In this document: positions 25,375 through 33,932 of the stretch, in pieces | Layout of the letters: the number at the start of each line of letters is the position of its first letter | How positions within the stretch are numbered: the stretch's first letter is position 1 | From: Acidobacteriota bacterium | Lineage (GTDB): Bacteria; Acidobacteriota; Terriglobia; Bryobacterales; Bryobacteraceae | Direction of reading: 5' to 3' | NCBI GenBank assembly: GCA_017304135.1 | Contig: JAFLBB010000016.1 | Location: forward strand, 1-64,000 | Length of the DNA stretch: 64,000 bases | Program-made: the position numbers and the translations under genes | The notes under the pieces: generated by a model | Databases searched by the model: none | What the model saw: only the letters and a program-made list of their open reading frames with translations | What the model was told of the DNA's origin: nothing

Positions 25375-26541
25375 ATGGTGAGCCGGGGAGCCATGCCGCT
25401 CGAAGAGACAGCCGCGGCAGTGAGGCGGGTGACGATCCGCCAGCAGCCGTGGACGGAGTGGGAGCAGGTGGAGCCGGTGTGGCGCGCCCTTGCCGAGGCG
25501 CGGCAGGACTCCTCGATCTTCCTGAGTGCGGACTGGGCGGGCGCCTGGCTGCAGACGTTCGGTGCGGAGTTGGATCCGGTGCTGTCCGTGTTCACGTGCG
25601 CCGGGGAGGATGTGGGGGTGTGCGTTCTGTCGCGGTCGCGGCGGCGCATCCTGCTGGTTCCGGTTACGCGCTGCTCACTGAATTGCACGGGGGAAGCGTG
25701 CGATGAGACGCCCTACCTCGAATTCAACACGCTTCTGTGCCGGGCCGGTTGGGAAGAGACGGTGGCCGAGGCGCTCGGGGATCAACTGGCCACGGAGCAG
25801 TGGGACGAGTTTGCGGTGGATGGCTGTTCGCCCGGCCTGGCGTATGAGGCGCTGCGGCGATCTCTGCAACGGCTCGACGTGGAGACAGAGGAGGACTGGC
25901 GCCGCTCCTATCACATCGACCTGGCGGCGCTGCGGAGGACCGGAACCAGGTATGAGGCAGTGTTGAGCGGCAACATGCGAGGGCAGCTTCGACGCAAGGC
26001 GAAGGCCTTCTCGAGAAATGGGGATCTGACGATCCGGGCGGCGGGAAGTGAGGAAGAGGCGCTGGAGGATTGGGAGCATCTCGCTGCGCTGGCGAAGGCG
26101 CGATGGACCGGTCGGGGGCGCGCAACGCCGTTTCACTCGCACAGGTTTCTGCTGTTTCACCGAACGCTGCTGCGGTCCTGCTTCGGGCAGGGCGAGGCGC
26201 AGGTGCTGCGCGTGATGGCGGGCCCAGTGTTGCTGGGATTCCTCTACTGCCTGGTGCACAGGCGCAAGGTCTACCTATACCAAAGCGGCATGCAGTATGC
26301 GGGGGATAGTTCGCAAAGTCCGGGAATGGTCGCCATCGGACAGGCTGTGACGCATTACCTGGAAGCGGGAATGGACGACTTCGATTTCCTCGCCGGCGAG
26401 GAGCGGTACAAACGGTGCCTGGCGACAGGGGCGCGCCCGCTGGTGTGGGCGGTATTCCGGAGGCGAAGTGTGACCCAGCGGCTGTTCGGGTTGTGCCGCG
26501 AGGTGCGGAGCCGGATGTGGGAGCGAGGAGGCACATGTTGA
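25375..26541 (+). CDS. GNAT/BioF2-like acyltransferase (FemAB-type fold), first copy
   Basis: 388 residues from ATG 25375, 13 bases after the chain-length gene. The pattern is that of the BioF2/CelD-like acetyltransferase family found in polysaccharide and exosortase loci: SIFLSADWAGAWLQTFG near the N-terminus, MRGQLRRKAKAFSRNGDL in the middle and GFLYCLVHRRKVYLYQSGM...DFDFLAGEERYKR in the second GNAT half. Such proteins acylate or aminoacylate sugars or lipid carriers; the donor here is not known. It overlaps the BY-kinase gene by 7 bases. A related copy occurs at 55220. Confidence 0.8.
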   Translation: MVSRGAMPLEETAAAVRRVTIRQQPWTEWEQVEPVWRALAEARQDSSIFLSADWAGAWLQTFGAELDPVLSVFTCAGEDVGVCVLSRSRRRILLVPVTRCSLNCTGEACDETPYLEFNTLLCRAGWEETVAEALGDQLATEQWDEFAVDGCSPGLAYEALRRSLQRLDVETEEDWRRSYHIDLAALRRTGTRYEAVLSGNMRGQLRRKAKAFSRNGDLTIRAAGSEEEALEDWEHLAALAKARWTGRGRATPFHSHRFLLFHRTLLRSCFGQGEAQVLRVMAGPVLLGFLYCLVHRRKVYLYQSGMQYAGDSSQSPGMVAIGQAVTHYLEAGMDDFDFLAGEERYKRCLATGARPLVWAVFRRRSVTQRLFGLCREVRSRMWERGGTC

Positions 26542-27386
26542 TTCAGACGTTGTTCAAGCCGGACGGACATGTGGCTTCGCCGCTGGAGCGCAGGCTGGAG
26601 GAGAGCGGCGGGGGCGAGGTGATTGGCGGCGCCGCGAATGGCTCGGCGGGACGACCGAGCGAAGTTTCGATGTGGAGAGGGACTGCCGAGGCGGCACCGC
26701 TCTTGTCGCGAAGCGAGGACAACCGCGCCGCCGAAGAGTACCGCATCCTGCGTACGAGAATTCTGCAGCATCCCGCGAAGCCACGTGTGATCCTCATTTC
26801 GAGTCCGGGGATAGGCGATGGGAAAACGCTGACGGCCGTGAATCTGGCGGCCACGCTGTCCTACAAGCGCGAGGGGTCCGTTCTGCTGGTGGACGCGGAT
26901 TTGAGGCGCCCGCGAGTGAACGAGTGCCTTCGGATTCAGGGAACTCCAGGGCTGGCGCAAGTTCTGTTGGGAGAAGTTTCGGCGGCGGATGCGATCGTGC
27001 ATTTCAAGGAGTGGCCCGCGCTGCACGTGCTGCCGTCGGGTGGACCGGCGGACGACCCGACCGAACTGTTGGGTTCCGCCGCCGCGCGCGAGTTGTTCCC
27101 GAGGTTGCGACAGAAGTTCGGGTTGATCCTGGTGGACAGTCCGCCGATCGGTCCGTTGGCGGATTACGAGGAGCTGAGCACTTTGTGCGACGCGACGTTG
27201 TTGGTGGCCAGGCCCGACACGACCAGCCGCGCGCTGTTGCGCGAAAGCTTGAGGAAAGTGGGCACGCGCCTGCTGGGTGTTGTGCTCAACGGGGTGGAGG
27301 ACTGGTTCTTATGGACGCGGTACAAGCCCGACTACTATCGCCGATACTATCGCGCCTCCCGGCACGATCATGGCGATCCAGAGTGA
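26535..27386 (+). CDS. BY-kinase / CpsD-CapB family tyrosine autokinase
   Basis: 283 residues from ATG 26535 after a GAGGAG site. It has EEYRILRTRI, the Walker A P-loop SSPGIGDGKTLTAVNLA, Walker A' LLVDADLRRPR and Walker B LILVDSPPIG, all standard for bacterial tyrosine kinases that phosphorylate a C-terminal tyrosine cluster. Such a cluster is visible near the C-terminus (YKPDYYRRYYRAS). Cycles of phosphorylation regulate polymer length through the Wzz partner, encoded two genes upstream. The stop codon overlaps the GTG start of the deacetylase gene. Confidence 0.9.
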   Translation: MLIQTLFKPDGHVASPLERRLEESGGGEVIGGAANGSAGRPSEVSMWRGTAEAAPLLSRSEDNRAAEEYRILRTRILQHPAKPRVILISSPGIGDGKTLTAVNLAATLSYKREGSVLLVDADLRRPRVNECLRIQGTPGLAQVLLGEVSAADAIVHFKEWPALHVLPSGGPADDPTELLGSAAARELFPRLRQKFGLILVDSPPIGPLADYEELSTLCDATLLVARPDTTSRALLRESLRKVGTRLLGVVLNGVEDWFLWTRYKPDYYRRYYRASRHDHGDPE

Positions 27387-28402
27387 CCAGTGTGCCATCC
27401 CGGTTGAGGGCTGTGCTGAGGTGGATGTGGGCGGGTGCCCTGCTGGCGTGCGGCGGGCTGTGGTGGGCGAAGCGGCGATTGCGGAAGCAAGGGGCCGTGG
27501 TGGTGCTCACATTTCATCGTTTGTTGGATGAGGATGACTATGGGCAATGCACCTCATTGCGCAGCATTGTGATGCGGCGCCGGACATTCGAGAGCCTGGT
27601 GTCGTATGTGGCGCGGCGGTATGAAGCAGTGGATCTGCTCGAGGCATTCGCGGCACCAAGCTCGGGCAGGTTGAGGATTGCCTTCACTTTCGACGATGGA
27701 TGGCGGGACGCGTGGCGGGCGTGCGTTCCCCTGGCAGAGCGCTGGGGGATCCCCTGCACCTTCTTTGTTTGCCCGGGGCTGACGGGGCAACAGTGGCCGT
27801 TCTGGCCGGAGAAGGTGATTGCGGCACGCAGGGCGGCGGGAGTGTCCGGCGACGACCCGTCGACGGAAGCGGTAATCGAACAGATGAAGAGGCAATCGCC
27901 GGAGGAGATCGAGGAGTGGCTACGCGAGTACTGGGGCAGCGGGCAACCGGGGGAGGGGCAGGGTCCGGCGAACGCTTCGTGGCGCGAACTCCGGGACATG
28001 GGGGAGGCGCGGATGCGGTTGGGCTGCCACTCGGCCACGCACCAGATTCTGACGAATGTGCCGGTGGATTTAGCGAGGAGCGAGGTGGCGGGCGGGCGGC
28101 GGCAGGTGGAAGAGGCGAGCGGGAGGCCGTGCGAGGTGTTCAGTTATCCGAACGGGGATTGGAATCCAGCGGTGCGCGAACTGGTGGGGGAGGCGGGCTA
28201 CCGGTTCGCGTTTACGACACGCCAAGGCGCATGGACAGAGGAGTCGGACCGGTTGACGATTCCGCGGATGAATGCCTGCGAGTCGCATGTAGGGTTCTGG
28301 CGCGGGTCATTCTCGCCGATTCTGTTTGACTACGCGTTTCTGTGGAAGGCCTGGCGGGCAATGGCGGCGCAGCCGGAGAGGGCAGCAGCCGGGGCGGAGT
28401 AG
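27383..28402 (+). CDS. Polysaccharide deacetylase family protein, first copy
   Basis: 339 residues from a GTG at 27383 that overlaps the kinase stop by 4 bases; the open frame further upstream is a shadow of the kinase gene. A membrane segment near the N-terminus (MWAGALLACGGLWWA) likely anchors it. The NodB/CE4 domain shows motif 1 FTFDDGW, motif 2 GCHSATHQIL and motif 3-like VFSYPNGDWNP. Carbohydrate esterases of this type remove N-acetyl groups from polymer sugars. Two further members and one distant relative lie in the locus, suggesting a partly deacetylated, cationic polymer. Confidence 0.85.
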   Translation: MTSVPSRLRAVLRWMWAGALLACGGLWWAKRRLRKQGAVVVLTFHRLLDEDDYGQCTSLRSIVMRRRTFESLVSYVARRYEAVDLLEAFAAPSSGRLRIAFTFDDGWRDAWRACVPLAERWGIPCTFFVCPGLTGQQWPFWPEKVIAARRAAGVSGDDPSTEAVIEQMKRQSPEEIEEWLREYWGSGQPGEGQGPANASWRELRDMGEARMRLGCHSATHQILTNVPVDLARSEVAGGRRQVEEASGRPCEVFSYPNGDWNPAVRELVGEAGYRFAFTTRQGAWTEESDRLTIPRMNACESHVGFWRGSFSPILFDYAFLWKAWRAMAAQPERAAAGAE

Positions 28403-28412
28403 CGGTATCCCA

Positions 28413-29774
28413 GTGTTGTCGCGATTCGGTGTCGATCTTGCCTTCGTTTTGTATGCCACGGGCATGCTCTGCCTGGTGTTGAGCATCGTGTGGCGACCCG
28501 TTGCAGGGGTATTTGCGCTGATCGTGCTCTGTCCGCTGCAGACGGTACGTTACCGCATGTTCGAGTACCCGCTGGGGCAGAGCATCGTGGGGTGGCTGCT
28601 CCTGGGAGTCGTGGTGGGGCTGGTGATCCGGCAGGGTTGGCCGTTTGGGCCGACGCCGTGGAGCGGGCTGGTGTGGGGCTACCTGTTGTTCACGTTCCTC
28701 TCGCTGTGTCTTGGATCGTTTTCGTTGGATCAGCCGCTGCCGTTCACCACAAGCAATGACCGGCGGTTGTCGGAATGGGGCGACTACGTTCAGATGCCGT
28801 TGTTGCTACTGGCCGTATCGGCCGCGGTGAAGCGGCGGTGGGAAATCCAAGTGGCCGTGCTGCTGATGTGCGGGACGGTGATGATGATGGACCTGCGGCT
28901 CTGGAACATGATTGTGGGGAGAGACTTCACAACGTATACGCACGAACTGCGGGACCAGGGAACGATGGGGTACGCGGGGGCGAACGGACTTGCGGCGTTT
29001 CAGGCGCAGTTTGCCTGTTTCGCACTGGCTCTGGCAGCCGTGGAGAAGAGGTTTGCCGCAAAGTGCGGTTTCTATGCGCTGGCGGGGTTCACGGCGCTGT
29101 GCCTGCTCTACAGCCTGTCGCGATCCGGATACCTGGCGTTTGCCGGGGGCTGCGCGTTTGTGGGCTTGGTGAAAGAGCGGAAGTTGCTTGTGGTATTGCT
29201 ACTGCTGGCGCTGGGTTGGGGCATAGTGGCGCCGGAAGCGGTGCGGACGCGTATATCCAGTACTTACGACAGCCGCGCGGGGACATTCGATCATTCCTCG
29301 GAGTTACGGCTGCAGTTATGGGAAGAGGCGCTGCCGCTGTTCCTCTCGGATCCTGTGCTGGGCAAGGGGTTTCAGACCTACGCGCACATGGAGAATTTGG
29401 GCGGCTACTGGGATACTCACAATCTTTATCTGAAAACCCTGGTGGAAACAGGGCTGCTTGGCCTGTTGTTACTGCTTGGCCTGGGGTTGCGGATTGGGTG
29501 GACGGGATTGAGGTTGTTCGGAGAGTCGCGGGACGGGTTGAACGCCTCGATCGGCCTGGGCATCGCGGCATGGCTGGTGTGTGCGGGGCTGGCCAATCTG
29601 TTCGGTGACCGGTGGATGTACTTCCAGGTGCAGGGCTACTTCTGGATGCTGGCCGGATTGCTGGCGCGCGCCGGCGAACTGGAACGCGGAGGGCGGGGGC
29701 ACATGGTGGAGGCGGGCGAGGAGGAGGCGGCGGCGTGTGGGACGGAAGACGGGCGCGAGCCCCTGCCGGCGTGA
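28413..29774 (+). CDS. O-antigen ligase/polymerase (Wzy-like) membrane protein
   Basis: About 453 residues with 10-12 hydrophobic segments, for example FVLYATGMLCLVLSIVW and LLVVLLLLALGWGIV. The O-antigen ligase signature region is visible: SRSGYLAFAGG, the periplasmic loop SSELRLQLWEEALPLFLSDPVLGKGF, and THNLYLKTLVETGLLGLLLLL, whose His is the conserved one. In a Wzx/Wzy locus without other polymerase candidates, this is likely the polymerase. The start is uncertain: GTG 28413 is used, and a later ATG near residue 18 is possible. The last ~35 residues are Glu/Gly-rich and cytoplasmic. Confidence 0.82.
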   Translation: MLSRFGVDLAFVLYATGMLCLVLSIVWRPVAGVFALIVLCPLQTVRYRMFEYPLGQSIVGWLLLGVVVGLVIRQGWPFGPTPWSGLVWGYLLFTFLSLCLGSFSLDQPLPFTTSNDRRLSEWGDYVQMPLLLLAVSAAVKRRWEIQVAVLLMCGTVMMMDLRLWNMIVGRDFTTYTHELRDQGTMGYAGANGLAAFQAQFACFALALAAVEKRFAAKCGFYALAGFTALCLLYSLSRSGYLAFAGGCAFVGLVKERKLLVVLLLLALGWGIVAPEAVRTRISSTYDSRAGTFDHSSELRLQLWEEALPLFLSDPVLGKGFQTYAHMENLGGYWDTHNLYLKTLVETGLLGLLLLLGLGLRIGWTGLRLFGESRDGLNASIGLGIAAWLVCAGLANLFGDRWMYFQVQGYFWMLAGLLARAGELERGGRGHMVEAGEEEAAACGTEDGREPLPA

Positions 29775-29781
29775 GAAGCCG

Positions 29782-30927
29782 ATGACGGTACTGCAACTGA
29801 TCAGCAGTTCGGGATACTACGGCGCGGAGTCGATGCTGGTGGCGTTGTCGGCGGCATTGAGGCGGCAGGGTTGCCAGTGCATTGTGGGCGCGTTTTTCGA
29901 TGGACGTTCGCCCCACATGGAAGTGATCGCGGCAGCGGAGCGAGAGGGGCTACCGGTGGAGGCGATCCCATGCGCGGGGCGGTGGGAGTGGAAGACGGTT
30001 CAGAGGATCCGAAACGTGGCGATGCGGCATGGGATTCAACTGCTGCACACGCATGGTTACAAGGCCGACGTGTACGGCTACCTTGCGGCGGCAGGGAAAG
30101 GAAGCGAGTTTGGCCTCGTCGCCACCTGCCACAACTGGCCTGGGCGCAAGCTTGGAATGCGGTTCTATGCGGCGCTGGACCGGCTTTGCCTGCGGGGATT
30201 CGATCATGTCGTGGCGGCATCGAAGCCGGTTCAGGAAAGGCTGAGCGCGAGGATCGAGGCGGCGAGATTGAGCCTGATCGGCAACGGCGTTTCGCTGGAA
30301 CGGTTCCGGAATGCCGCGCCTGTGCTGAAGCGCGCACTCGGGTGTGAGGATGCTCCGCTGGTGGGATTTGTGGGGCGGCATGTCGCCGGCAAGGGCGGAG
30401 ATCTATTGCTGGCAGCGGCACGACGCGTGCTGGCAGATGCTCCGACAGCCCGGTTCGTGTTTGTGGGGGACGGGGAGGCGCGCGAGGAGTGGCGCGCGCT
30501 GGCGAGGAGGCTGTGCATTGAGAAGAACGTGCACTTCGCCGGGATCCGGGACGACATGCCGGAGGTGTATGCGTCGTTCGACCTGATGGTTCTGCCCTCG
30601 TTCGAGGAAGCAACACCGATGTGCCTGCTGGAGGGGATGGCCTCGGGCATACCCGTGGTGGCGACCCGGGTAGGCTCGGTGGCCGATGTGGTGATGCCGG
30701 AGAAGACGGGAATTCTTGTGGAACCGGGTGATGTGGACGGCCTCGCGGCTGGAATCGCGCGGCTATTGTCGAGGCCGGAGGAGGCGCGGCGGCTGGCGCG
30801 GGGCGGGTGTGAGCATGTGCGGCGGCACTACTCGGCGGAGTCGATGGCGGAACGGTATCTCCATCTCTACGAGTGCGCGGCAGGCAGGCGCGGTGTCCTG
30901 GTGGGAAGGGCGGCGTGTGTCCACTGA
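29782..30927 (+). CDS. Glycosyltransferase family 4 protein, first copy
   Basis: 381 residues from ATG 29782, 7 bases after the polymerase gene. A GT-B fold is recognised by the N-terminal LISSSGYYGAESMLVALSAAL (glycine-rich acceptor loop) and the C-terminal donor half with GFVGRHVAGKGGDLLLAA, FVFVGDGEAREEW, and the E-x7-E motif in FEEATPMCLLEGMASGIPVVAT. It probably adds one sugar to the lipid-linked repeat unit at the inner face of the cytoplasmic membrane. Donor and acceptor are unknown. Confidence 0.88.
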   Translation: MTVLQLISSSGYYGAESMLVALSAALRRQGCQCIVGAFFDGRSPHMEVIAAAEREGLPVEAIPCAGRWEWKTVQRIRNVAMRHGIQLLHTHGYKADVYGYLAAAGKGSEFGLVATCHNWPGRKLGMRFYAALDRLCLRGFDHVVAASKPVQERLSARIEAARLSLIGNGVSLERFRNAAPVLKRALGCEDAPLVGFVGRHVAGKGGDLLLAAARRVLADAPTARFVFVGDGEAREEWRALARRLCIEKNVHFAGIRDDMPEVYASFDLMVLPSFEEATPMCLLEGMASGIPVVATRVGSVADVVMPEKTGILVEPGDVDGLAAGIARLLSRPEEARRLARGGCEHVRRHYSAESMAERYLHLYECAAGRRGVLVGRAACVH

Positions 30928-30937
30928 AGCGGGAGCC

Positions 30938-32002
30938 ATGGAACCGAAAAGGGCGACAGCCTCGATCGTGGTCGCCTGCCGTAACGAGGCAGGGGCGATT
31001 GCAGATCTACTGCGGTCGATCTCAGCGCAACGCATGGAAGGATGGGAGTGGGACGTGATCGTGGCGGATGGCAGGAGCGAGGACGGTACGCAAGAGATCC
31101 TGGCGGAGTTCTGCGCGTGCCATTCACGCTTTCGCATGGTGGACAACGAAGGTCTCCTGGTTTCGACCGGGCTGAACCGGGCGATCCGGAAGGCGCGCGG
31201 GGAATACATTTTGCGAATGGACGCGCGCACGGAGTACGATTCCACCTACTGCCGCACATGTCTGGAAGAATTGACACGGCATGAGGCGGACAACGCCGGA
31301 GGTCCGGCGCGCGCGGTGGCGCGAACGCGTTTTGGGCGCGCGGTAGCGGCGGCCTATCATTCGCGATTCTCCACGGGGGGCGCGTGCTTTCACGACGTGG
31401 ACTACGAAGGGTGGGCGGAGACGGTGCCCTATGGCTGCTGGCGGAAGTCGACGCTGGAAGAGCTGGGGCTGTTTGATGAGGCTCTAGTCCGCAACCAGGA
31501 TGATGAGTTGAATCTCCGCCTGGTACGGGCGGGCGGGCGGATATGGCAGAGTCCGCGCATCGTGTCCTGGTATCATCCGCGCGAAACGTTGCGAGGGTTG
31601 TGCGCGCAGTATTTTCAGTACGGTTTCTGGAAGGTGGCGGTGATGCGCAAGCATCGGATGCCGGCGTCGTGGCGTCATGTGGTGGCGCCGCTGTTTGTGC
31701 TGTCGACGGTGTGCGCGATTGTCGCGGCGGGCGTGGCCGCCTGGCTGGGGCAGCGGGAACTGCTGTTGCTGGCGACGGCCGGGCTGGGGCTGCAATGGTT
31801 GGCCTATCTCGTGGCGTTGGTGGCCGCCGCCGTGCTGACGGCCGCGCGGTCGGGATGGGAACATCTGCCTGTTTTGCCGGTGGTGTTTGCGGTCTACCAT
31901 CTGTCGTGGGGCACGGGGTTTTTGCTGGGTTGCTGGTGGCTGTTGGGCAGACCGGCGCGCCTGAACTACAAGACATCGAAGTTCACCGAGGTGAACCATT
32001 GA
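30938..32002 (+). CDS. Glycosyltransferase family 2 protein with C-terminal membrane helices
   Basis: 354 residues. The GT-A domain begins SIVVACRNEAGAIADLLRS, with the DxD-like VADGRSEDGT and LRMDARTEYD and the acid/base region YGCWRKSTLEELGLFDEALVRNQDDELNLRL. The last ~110 residues hold about three membrane helices (LFVLSTVCAIVAAGVAAWL, VVFAVYHLSWGTGFLLG). The layout resembles succinoglycan glycosyltransferase ExoA. A GTG about 20 bases upstream that would overlap the previous gene is an alternative start. It should elongate the repeat unit at the membrane. Confidence 0.87.
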   Translation: MEPKRATASIVVACRNEAGAIADLLRSISAQRMEGWEWDVIVADGRSEDGTQEILAEFCACHSRFRMVDNEGLLVSTGLNRAIRKARGEYILRMDARTEYDSTYCRTCLEELTRHEADNAGGPARAVARTRFGRAVAAAYHSRFSTGGACFHDVDYEGWAETVPYGCWRKSTLEELGLFDEALVRNQDDELNLRLVRAGGRIWQSPRIVSWYHPRETLRGLCAQYFQYGFWKVAVMRKHRMPASWRHVVAPLFVLSTVCAIVAAGVAAWLGQRELLLLATAGLGLQWLAYLVALVAAAVLTAARSGWEHLPVLPVVFAVYHLSWGTGFLLGCWWLLGRPARLNYKTSKFTEVNH

Positions 32003-32016
32003 CGGGGGCAAGCGGT

Positions 32017-32664
32017 ATGGGAAGGGTGATCGAGGTGGTGTTCTCGCTGGCAGCCTTGATCGTGGCGGCACCACTGCTTCTGGCGGCAATGGCGGCGGTC
32101 TCACTCGAATCCGCGGGCGGCCCATTTTACAGAGCCCGCAGGGTGGGACTGCGCGGGCGGGAGTTCCGCATGTGGAAACTGCGCACGATGCGGACCGCGG
32201 CGCAGGGGATGGGTCCCATTACGGGGCATCGCGATGCGAGAGTGACGCGGCTGGGGGGTGTGCTGAGGAAATGCAAGGTGGACGAACTTCCGCAGTTCCT
32301 CAACGTTCTGGCGGGCGAGATGACGCTGGTGGGTCCACGGCCTGAGTCGCCGGAGATTGTGGCGCGGTACACGGCGGAGCAGCGGCGGATTCTCGACGTG
32401 AAGCCTGGCATCACGGGCAAGGCGCAACTGATCTCCGACGACGAGTCGGAGACGATTCCCGAGCAGGTGGATCCGCTCGAGTACTACATCGAACATCTGA
32501 TGCCGCGGAAGGTCAGCGTGGATCTTGAGTATCTATCACGGCGGACGGCGTGGACGGACGTGCAGATCCTTTGGGGCACCGCGGGTCTGCTGTTGCGAGC
32601 GTTGCGACGAGGAGGAGAGAGGCCCGGGGTGAGGGCTTCGGCGATCGAGGGAGGTGCGAGATGA
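32017..32664 (+). CDS. Initiating sugar transferase (monotopic phosphoglycosyl transferase)
   Basis: 215 residues, the small core form of the WbaP/WcaJ/PglC class. It has an N-terminal hydrophobic re-entrant helix (VVFSLAALIVAAPLLLAAMA), FRMWKLRTM, CKVDELPQFLNVLAGEMTLVGPRPE (with the catalytic Asp-Glu pair) and KPGITGKAQLIS. It transfers a sugar-1-phosphate to undecaprenyl phosphate and so starts each repeat unit. No other enzyme of this type was found in the window. It overlaps the aminotransferase gene by ATGA (32661-32664), which may reflect synthesis of an amino-sugar starter. Confidence 0.92.
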   Translation: MGRVIEVVFSLAALIVAAPLLLAAMAAVSLESAGGPFYRARRVGLRGREFRMWKLRTMRTAAQGMGPITGHRDARVTRLGGVLRKCKVDELPQFLNVLAGEMTLVGPRPESPEIVARYTAEQRRILDVKPGITGKAQLISDDESETIPEQVDPLEYYIEHLMPRKVSVDLEYLSRRTAWTDVQILWGTAGLLLRALRRGGERPGVRASAIEGGAR

Positions 32665-33878
32665 GTTCCTCTTTAGTGGTGCCGTTCCACCGGCCCAGTG
32701 TGGGCGAAGAAGAGATCGCGGCGATCGCCGACACGCTTCGTTCGGGGTGGCTGACGACGGGGCCGCGCGTGGCGGAGTTTGAAACGGCTTTTTGCGCCTA
32801 CACCGAGGCGCGGTTCGCAGTGGCGGTAAATTCCTGCACGGCGGGACTGCACCTTGCGCTGGCCGCTTTGCGCATCGGCGAGGGCGATGAGGTGATCACG
32901 ACGCCGCTGACGTTTTGCTCCACGGTGAATGTGATTCTGCATGCGAGGGCGACGCCGGTGCTGGCCGATGTCGGCGCTGACGGCAACATCAACCCGCAGC
33001 GAATCGCCGAATGCATCACGAGGCGGACGAAGGCCATTCTTCCGGTGCATCTCGCCGGACTGCCGTGCGATATGAGGGCCATCCGGGAACTGGCCGGCCG
33101 TCACGGGATCGCGGTGGTGGAAGACTGCGCGCATGCGGTGGGAGCGCAGGTGGACGGACAACGGATAGGCAGTTTCCCTCCGGATCAGGCGGGGCGAAAG
33201 GGGATGGCGGCATTCAGCTTCTATGCGACCAAGAACATGACAACCGGAGAAGGAGGAATGGTGACCACCGCGGACCAAGAGGCCGCCGAACGGGTGAGAC
33301 TGCTTAGCCTGCACGGCATCTCGAAGGGCGCCTGGAACCGGTATGCGGACCGCGGCCACTGGTACTACGAGGTGTTGGAGCCGGGCTTCAAGTACAACAT
33401 GATGGACATCCAGGCAGCCATTGGGATTCACCAATTAAGGAAACTGGAGCGGTTCCTCGAGTTGCGCGCGCGATACGCGCATTTGTATGGGGAGTTGCTG
33501 CGAGGAGTGGAGGAAGTGGAGCTACCGCCGACGAAGCTGGACTGCCGGCACGCCTGGCACCTGTACATGCTGCGGCTGCACCTGGATCGGCTCACGATCA
33601 GCCGCGAACAGTTCATCGAGCAACTCCGGGAGCGGGGCGTGGGAACCAGTGTGCACTTCATTCCGATACCCTTGCATCCTTATTACGCCGGTTTTCCGGG
33701 AGAGGCACGAGGATCGTGTCCGGCGGCGCTCTCACTGTATCCCCGGCTGGTTTCGCTTCCCCTGTATCCAGCGATGACGGAGGCACAGGTGGAATATGTC
33801 GCCCACGCGGTGCGCGCGGTGGTCCGCGCGTCGCGCCGGCAGACGCGGGTGAGTGTGGCAGCGTGCGCGGCCACGTGA
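32661..33878 (+). CDS. DegT/DnrJ/EryC1/StrS aminotransferase, first copy
   Basis: 405 residues, PLP-dependent sugar aminotransferase. The internal aldimine lysine is K191 (FYATKNMTTGEGG); the PLP-ring contacts are D155 and H158 (VVEDCAHAVGA). The N-terminus FHRPSVGEEEIAAIADTLRSGWLTTGP is the classical start of this family. It converts a 3- or 4-keto nucleotide sugar to an amino sugar such as a 4-amino-4,6-dideoxy hexose. The gene overlaps the initiating transferase gene, and the epimerase/dehydratase that follows could supply the keto sugar. The substrate cannot be named from sequence. Confidence 0.92.
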   Translation: MSSSLVVPFHRPSVGEEEIAAIADTLRSGWLTTGPRVAEFETAFCAYTEARFAVAVNSCTAGLHLALAALRIGEGDEVITTPLTFCSTVNVILHARATPVLADVGADGNINPQRIAECITRRTKAILPVHLAGLPCDMRAIRELAGRHGIAVVEDCAHAVGAQVDGQRIGSFPPDQAGRKGMAAFSFYATKNMTTGEGGMVTTADQEAAERVRLLSLHGISKGAWNRYADRGHWYYEVLEPGFKYNMMDIQAAIGIHQLRKLERFLELRARYAHLYGELLRGVEEVELPPTKLDCRHAWHLYMLRLHLDRLTISREQFIEQLRERGVGTSVHFIPIPLHPYYAGFPGEARGSCPAALSLYPRLVSLPLYPAMTEAQVEYVAHAVRAVVRASRRQTRVSVAACAAT

Positions 33879-33932
33879 GGTGGCGCGGGTTGGAAGAGGA
33901 GCGAACGGCACTCCTGGAAACGAGGCCTAACG

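Noticed and set aside
26672-27382. Long N-terminal extension of the first deacetylase
   Set aside because: It lies in a wrong frame across the BY-kinase gene and is Arg/Gly-rich. The GTG at 27383 gives a coupled start and a sensible membrane anchor.
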